Positions 6,787 through 10,381 of a DNA stretch of 10,381 bases are shown one piece after another; position 1 is the stretch's first letter, and every line of letters begins with the position of its first letter. The notes beneath the pieces were generated by a model that had not been told where the DNA came from, did no database searches, and saw nothing but the letters and a program-made list of their open reading frames with translations. The position numbers were made by a program, and so were the translations under genes. This stretch comes from Candidatus Delongbacteria bacterium (GTDB lineage: Bacteria; UBA4055). The DNA lies in NCBI GenBank assembly GCA_013139625.1, contig WTAK01000302.1, positions 1 to 10,381 of the forward strand, written 5' to 3'.

Positions 6787-8496
6787 ATGAAAATAATAAT
6801 TTTTATCTTTGTATTGCTTTCAGCATTATTATTGAATGCAGAAACATTATTTGAAGTTAAAGATGCTCAAGATAGTACGGTATTCTCAATATCAGATGAC
6901 GGTATGAGAGTTTTCAACCTAGGTGATACTTTGATGGTAATAACTACGTCTGACATTAAAGCATATATTGGTGAGAGCAAAGATAGAGCTCTGTCTCGCT
7001 CGTTCAGTATTTCTACAAATACAACAGGGAAAGGCTATACCAATGCTTTTGAGGTAGGATCAGATTCAACTAAAATTGGAACTAGTTCCACCACAATGAG
7101 AGCTGGAGGAGCAGGAAGATATACAGCTTTTGGTTTGGAAAATATGTTCATTGGATTAAACTCCGGTATATCAGCAACTCCTGGATTACCTGAAGCATAT
7201 TCAGGTAAATATAATGTATTTCTAGGAAATGATGCTGGAGCGAGTAATACTTCAGGATTTTTAAATACTTTTTCAGGTTATCAAGCCGGTATGGCAAATA
7301 CTGAAGGGAATCAGAATTCTTTCTATGGCTTTCATGCAGGTTATTCAGCAACTTCAGGTACAGATAACGTTTTTATTGGAACTAGAGCAGGTTATTCAAA
7401 CTCAACAGGAAGCTATAATGTGAGTATTGGTAACGATGCTGGATCTGCGAATTCAGGTACAGGTAATGTTAATATTGGCAACGAAGCTGGTATGAATAAT
7501 AAATCAATTGCCAATGTTTTTATTGGAACTTCTGCAGGTAAAGCTAATTCTGATGGTGCTGCGAATACATTTATAGGCAACTTAGCCGGAGCAATTAATA
7601 CAACCGGAACATACAATACATATATGGGCTGGACTGCAGGTGCCAGTAACAATGGAAGTAATAACACATTTCTTGGTACTTGGGCAGGATGGAATGTGAT
7701 AGGTGCAGATAATAATGTTTATTTAGGATATTTTACCGGTAAAGGAAATGATTATGGTGATAATAATGTATTTATAGGTAGTAATGTTAATGTTGGAGGA
7801 TCAGATAAATTAGCTATTGATAATATGTCCACTAGCACTCCACTAATTTATGGAGATTTTGGGACAAATGCTTTGACTATTAATGGAACCCTTTTAGCGA
7901 CTGGAAATACAGGAGTTGGTGGTAATTTGACTATTACAGGTAGTGCTATAGTACAAGGCTCAATACAAACTTATAGTAATGCGCTAGTGGCTGGTACTCT
8001 TACTACTGGAGGAAATGCAACGATCAACGGTTTTACTAATATTGTGAATGATGCAGATGTAACAGGTGCAAAAGGACTTGTTATTGATACTGATGGTGAG
8101 TGGGGAGATATTCCTTTAAGAATTAGGACAAATGCAACTGCATCAGGATGGACAGATGATGATACACAATTTATTGTTTGGGGTGATGGATGTGTAGAAT
8201 CCAAGTCTATAAAAATTAATAGCGGCACAGAGATTTATATGACACAATCTGGAACGATCATTGTAGGTACTCATTCTGGTGGAGTAAAAACTGTAACTAA
8301 AACTTTTGATACTGCCTTTACTGCGGTACCCAAAATAAATGTTACTGCTAAAGGAGATGCCGCTACAGATGTGTATGCAGTTACAACAAGAAATGTAACT
8401 ACGACATCATTTCAGGTAAATATTTATAGAGTCGATAATCCAGGTGGTGGATGGGGACAGAATTTAAAAATAGATTGGTTTGGATGGCAACAGTAG
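6787..8496 (+). CDS. Secreted repeat-fibre protein with an H-type-lectin-like tip
   Basis: The 569-residue protein has a signal peptide (1-18, cleaved after LNA), the N-terminal domain in its first variant (SISDDGMRVFNLGDTLMVITTSDIKAYIG, seen in overlapping parts), 13 repeat coils (120-338) and the junction SDKLAIDNMSTSTPLIYGDF (339 on). A shaft of short TGN/TIxG repeats follows (about 370-415). Residues 489-569 resemble H-type lectin and related phage-fibre tip domains: FDTAFTAVPKINVTAKG, then NVTTTSFQVNIYR, then GWGQNLKIDWFGWQQ at the very end. In H-type lectins such beta-sandwich trimers bind sugars, so this could be a glycan-binding tip. That assignment rests on the pattern 'aFtavPkinv ... 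vTttgFqv ... W' and is moderate. There is no S74 domain or coiled coil. A short insertion (STKIGTSSTTMR) in the N-terminal domain is unique to this copy. Confidence 0.92.
   Translation: MKIIIFIFVLLSALLLNAETLFEVKDAQDSTVFSISDDGMRVFNLGDTLMVITTSDIKAYIGESKDRALSRSFSISTNTTGKGYTNAFEVGSDSTKIGTSSTTMRAGGAGRYTAFGLENMFIGLNSGISATPGLPEAYSGKYNVFLGNDAGASNTSGFLNTFSGYQAGMANTEGNQNSFYGFHAGYSATSGTDNVFIGTRAGYSNSTGSYNVSIGNDAGSANSGTGNVNIGNEAGMNNKSIANVFIGTSAGKANSDGAANTFIGNLAGAINTTGTYNTYMGWTAGASNNGSNNTFLGTWAGWNVIGADNNVYLGYFTGKGNDYGDNNVFIGSNVNVGGSDKLAIDNMSTSTPLIYGDFGTNALTINGTLLATGNTGVGGNLTITGSAIVQGSIQTYSNALVAGTLTTGGNATINGFTNIVNDADVTGAKGLVIDTDGEWGDIPLRIRTNATASGWTDDDTQFIVWGDGCVESKSIKINSGTEIYMTQSGTIIVGTHSGGVKTVTKTFDTAFTAVPKINVTAKGDAATDVYAVTTRNVTTTSFQVNIYRVDNPGGGWGQNLKIDWFGWQQ
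7144..7800 (+). repeat. 13 coils of the beta-roll-like repeat
   Basis: Units such as VFIGTRAGYSNSTGSYN and TFIGNLAGAINTTGTYN keep the Gly and Ala-Gly positions. The first unit carries an extra loop (ISATPGLPEAYSGKYN), as in the neighbouring copies. The last unit is shortened (VFIGSNVNVGGSD) before the junction. Confidence 0.85.
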
Positions 8497-8504
8497 AGAA
8501 TAAA

Positions 8505-8510
8505 GAGGAA
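8505..8510 (+). promoter_or_regulatory. Ribosome binding site that decides the start of the sixth gene
   Basis: GAGGAA stands just before the ATG at 8517. The frame is open further upstream to an ATG at 8451, but that start lies inside the preceding gene, lacks a ribosome binding site and would put 22 residues before the signal peptide. Confidence 0.75.
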
Positions 8511-8516
8511 TTTATT

Positions 8517-10061
8517 ATGAAAAAAATATTATTGGCAATTATGATTACCGTTTTTTCGCTGAATGCACAGGCATTATTTGAAGTCAAAGATGCTCAAGAC
8601 AGTACCGTATTTGAAATTTCAAATGATGGTATGAGAGTATTCAATTTAGGGGATACTTTGATGGTGATAAGTTCATCGGAGATAAAAGCATTCATAGATC
8701 AGAATAGTAAAGATAGGGCATTATCCCGTTCTTTTAGCATTTCAACTAATACAACAGGAAAAGATGGCAATGCAAATGTGCTTGAAGTTACAACCACTGA
8801 AACCACAATGAGAGAAGGTGGAGCTGGTAACAGGTACACAAATTTTAGTCCTGAAAATATTTTTATTGGATTAAATGCAGGTATTCTGACTTATCCGCAT
8901 GATGGTCCTTTTGGTGCTGAATTCGGTGAGGATAATATTTTCATAGGAAACCAAACAGGGATAGCTAATAATGACGGCTTTGGAAATATTTTTATAGGTT
9001 CTCAATGTGGAGTAAATAATGATTCAGGATATCAAAATATGTTCATAGGTAATGAGAGTGGAGCATCAAATGCTGATGGATATTTTAATCTTTTCATTGG
9101 AAACCATAGTGGAGGATCAAATATAAGCGGAGCTAGAAATACTTTTGTAGGATTTCATTCTGGTGCGAGTAATATTTCAGGTGTAGCAAATACCTTTTTC
9201 GGTAATAGTGCATCCTTTGGGTCTACTACAGGAAGTAGAAATACAACAATGGGGTATGAAGCGGGTCAATATAATAATACGGGAAGTTATAATTCTTATT
9301 TTGGTTCTGATGCGGGAGAGAAGAATGCTGGGGGAAGCTATAATTCAATTGTTGGAGCGGGAGCAGGAAGCGGTGTCTTGAGCAGCAGTTTTAGTAATAA
9401 TTCTTACTTAGGTTATCAGTCAGGTTTCTCTAACGCAACAGGTTCCGGGAATGTTTTTCTTGGTTATCAAGCAGGTTACAATGAAACTTTGTCGAATAAG
9501 CTGTACATAGATAATTCAAGTACTGCTACTCCTTTGATACATGGTGATTTTGCATCAGACGTTCTAACAGTTAATGGAACTCTTAAGGTTAAAACCATGG
9601 AAATTGCAGACATGGGAAGCAGCAACTTAGGCTTGGATGGAGATGTTGTCCCTTATGGTGGTAGTGCATTGGGCTTTGATCTTGGAAATAATAATGCTAC
9701 AGAGCATTGGGATGATATTGTTGGAGATGATTTCATAAACTATGCCGTAAAAAATGCAAAAGATGTAAAATCTATTGAAGCAGGTTTGGGTAAAATCATG
9801 CAATTAAGACCTGTATCCTTTACAAAAGACAGACAGAGATTTGGTCTTATTCCTGAGGAAGTTGAAAAAATCTTACCTGAAGCAGTTATTTCTCAGGATA
9901 TAGATTTTGATCCTGAAACTAAAGAAATGAAGGTAAAAGTAACAGAAAAAGGTATGGTCTATGACCAGTTGATACCAGTTCTAATAAAATCTATCCAAGA
10001 ACAGCAAGAAATAATTAAAAAACTTGAAGTTAGAATAATTAAATTGGAAAATAACAATTAA
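8517..10061 (+). CDS. Secreted repeat-fibre protein with an S74-like C-terminus lacking the cleavage motif
   Basis: The 514-residue product starts MKKILLAIMITVFSLNAQA, a signal peptide with an AQA cleavage site, then LFEVKD. The N-terminal domain is of the second variant (EISNDGMRVFN, SSSEIKAFIDQ). Twelve repeat coils follow (115-326), the first with a long loop (ILTYPHDGPFGAEFGEDN), and then NKLYIDNSSTATPLIHGDF at 327. The C-terminal module parallels that of the gene at 5145: IADMGSSNLGLDGDVVPYGG, DLGNNNATEHWDDIVG, KNAKDVKSIEAGLGKIMQL, FGLIPEEVEKILPEAV, LIPVLIKSIQEQQEIIKK, ending in a coiled coil. At the S74 cleavage position it reads YAVKNAK instead of SDxRxK, so self-cleavage is not expected. 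The two modules share most key positions yet differ in many others, so they are old paralogues. The gene lies 20 bases after the fifth gene and 15 before the seventh. Confidence 0.93.
   Translation: MKKILLAIMITVFSLNAQALFEVKDAQDSTVFEISNDGMRVFNLGDTLMVISSSEIKAFIDQNSKDRALSRSFSISTNTTGKDGNANVLEVTTTETTMREGGAGNRYTNFSPENIFIGLNAGILTYPHDGPFGAEFGEDNIFIGNQTGIANNDGFGNIFIGSQCGVNNDSGYQNMFIGNESGASNADGYFNLFIGNHSGGSNISGARNTFVGFHSGASNISGVANTFFGNSASFGSTTGSRNTTMGYEAGQYNNTGSYNSYFGSDAGEKNAGGSYNSIVGAGAGSGVLSSSFSNNSYLGYQSGFSNATGSGNVFLGYQAGYNETLSNKLYIDNSSTATPLIHGDFASDVLTVNGTLKVKTMEIADMGSSNLGLDGDVVPYGGSALGFDLGNNNATEHWDDIVGDDFINYAVKNAKDVKSIEAGLGKIMQLRPVSFTKDRQRFGLIPEEVEKILPEAVISQDIDFDPETKEMKVKVTEKGMVYDQLIPVLIKSIQEQQEIIKKLEVRIIKLENNN
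8859..9494 (+). repeat. 12 coils of the beta-roll-like repeat
   Basis: Units include IFIGSQCGVNNDSGYQN, LFIGNHSGGSNISGARN and VFLGYQAGYNETLSN. Two units depart from the pattern: TFFGNSASFGSTTGSRN, and an 18-19-residue one ending SSSFSNN. The array ends directly at the NKLYIDN junction. Confidence 0.85.
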
Positions 10062-10065
10062 TTAT

Positions 10066-10070
10066 AAGGA
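10066..10070 (+). promoter_or_regulatory. Ribosome binding site of the seventh gene
   Basis: AAGGA lies 6 bases before the ATG at 10077. A nearer ATG at 10073 runs into TAA after three codons, so it is not the start. Confidence 0.7.
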
Positions 10071-10076
10071 TCATGT

Positions 10077-10381
10077 ATGAATAAACTAGTACTAATAATT
10101 TTCATTATTTTTGTTACACTGAATGCACAGGCATTATTTGAGATCAAAGATGCTCAGGACAGTACGGTTTTTCAAATTTCTAACGATGGTATGAGAGTCT
10201 TTAATGATGGTGATACTCTGATGGTGATAAGTTCATCTGAGATAAAAGTATTCATAGACCAAAGTAGTAAAGATAGGGCTTTATCTCGTTCTTTCAGTAT
10301 ATCAACCAATACAACCGGAAAAGATGGCAATGCAAATGTGCTTGAAGTTACGACTGAATCTACTAAAATGCGCGAGGGAAC
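10077..10381 (+). CDS. Start of a further secreted repeat-fibre protein (partial)
   Basis: The gene runs off the window end after about 101 codons. It begins MNKLVLIIFIIFVTLNAQA, a signal peptide with an AQA cleavage site, followed by LFEIKDAQDSTVFQISNDG, FNDGDTLMVISSSEIKVFIDQ, SKDRALSRSFSIST and TTESTKMREG. This is the second N-terminal variant, also found in the genes at 5145 and 8517. From 10173 the DNA is almost the same as 5241-5449, while the signal peptide region is different. Both relatives carry the non-cleaving S74-like module, so the same C-terminus might be expected here, but nothing in the window shows it. Confidence 0.9.
   Translation, partial: MNKLVLIIFIIFVTLNAQALFEIKDAQDSTVFQISNDGMRVFNDGDTLMVISSSEIKVFIDQSSKDRALSRSFSISTNTTGKDGNANVLEVTTESTKMREG
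10173..10381 (+). repeat. Near-identical copy of 5241-5449
   Basis: 206 of 209 bases match the fourth gene; the differences are at 10249, 10257 and 10274, and two of them change a residue (Ala to Val, Asn to Asp). The match is cut by the window end and may continue. Confidence 0.9.

Noticed and set aside
7413..7667. Open frame on the minus strand inside the fifth gene
   Set aside because: It is a repetitive shadow of the coil repeats (Leu/Pro/Ala-rich periodic sequence) with no start signal; other minus-strand frames at 955-1239, 1667-1885, 3111-3386, 3740-3931, 7148-7351, 7971-8228 and 8399-8587 are rejected for the same kind of reason.
8517..8527. Phase-variation tract: seven A after ATG, also in the second and fourth genes
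   Set aside because: Seven A is short, and it follows naturally from the Met-Lys-Lys-Ile start of an AT-rich signal peptide; nothing else suggests switching.
1049..10061. Diversity-generating retroelement target, suggested by many AAT/AAC codons
   Set aside because: The Asn residues sit at fixed structural positions in each coil, and the window shows no reverse transcriptase or template repeat.

Overview
The window is one array of tandem paralogous genes, all on the + strand. The tail end of one gene is followed by five complete genes and the start of a seventh. Every intact gene encodes a secreted fibre-like protein with the same plan: (1) a Sec signal peptide of 17-19 residues; (2) a strongly conserved N-terminal domain of about 95 residues that opens with LFEVKD and ends in YTDFSPEN; (3) 12 to 21 coils of a 16-17-residue repeat of the form (T/V)FIGxxAGxxNTTGxxN, which resembles the beta-roll repeats of trimeric adhesins and phage fibres; (4) a junction motif of the type NKLYIDNxNTxTPLIYGDF; and (5) a C-terminal module that differs between genes.

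Layout: 3-1029, 3' end of a first gene, broken by a frameshift near 203-205; 1049-3079, C-terminal module homologous to that of the first gene; 3115-5100, C-terminal S74-type intramolecular chaperone with its Ser-Asp cleavage motif; 5145-6776 and 8517-10061, related S74-like modules that lack this motif; 6787-8496, C-terminal module resembling an H-type lectin; 10077-10381, start of a further copy. Gaps between genes are 10-44 bases, with no terminator or promoter that I can see. The array therefore looks like one operon that runs past both window ends.

Organism: the DNA is AT-rich, and most genes carry good Shine-Dalgarno sequences. Arrays of this protein type with a recurrent SNKLYIDN junction are, as far as I recall, typical of uncultured FCB-group lineages such as Cloacimonadota or Delongbacteria. 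The Shine-Dalgarno use argues against typical Bacteroidota, which mostly lack it. This placement is an inference and is weak without a marker gene.

Working idea: the genes encode alternative or co-assembled homotrimeric surface fibres, with a common base and shaft and an exchangeable tip. The C-terminal modules come from the phage tail-fibre repertoire, but the signal peptides point to export from the cell. Patches of almost identical DNA between copies, including 206 of 209 bases shared by the fourth and seventh genes, suggest ongoing recombination or gene conversion. No enzyme, transposase, integrase, reverse transcriptase or RNA gene is visible.
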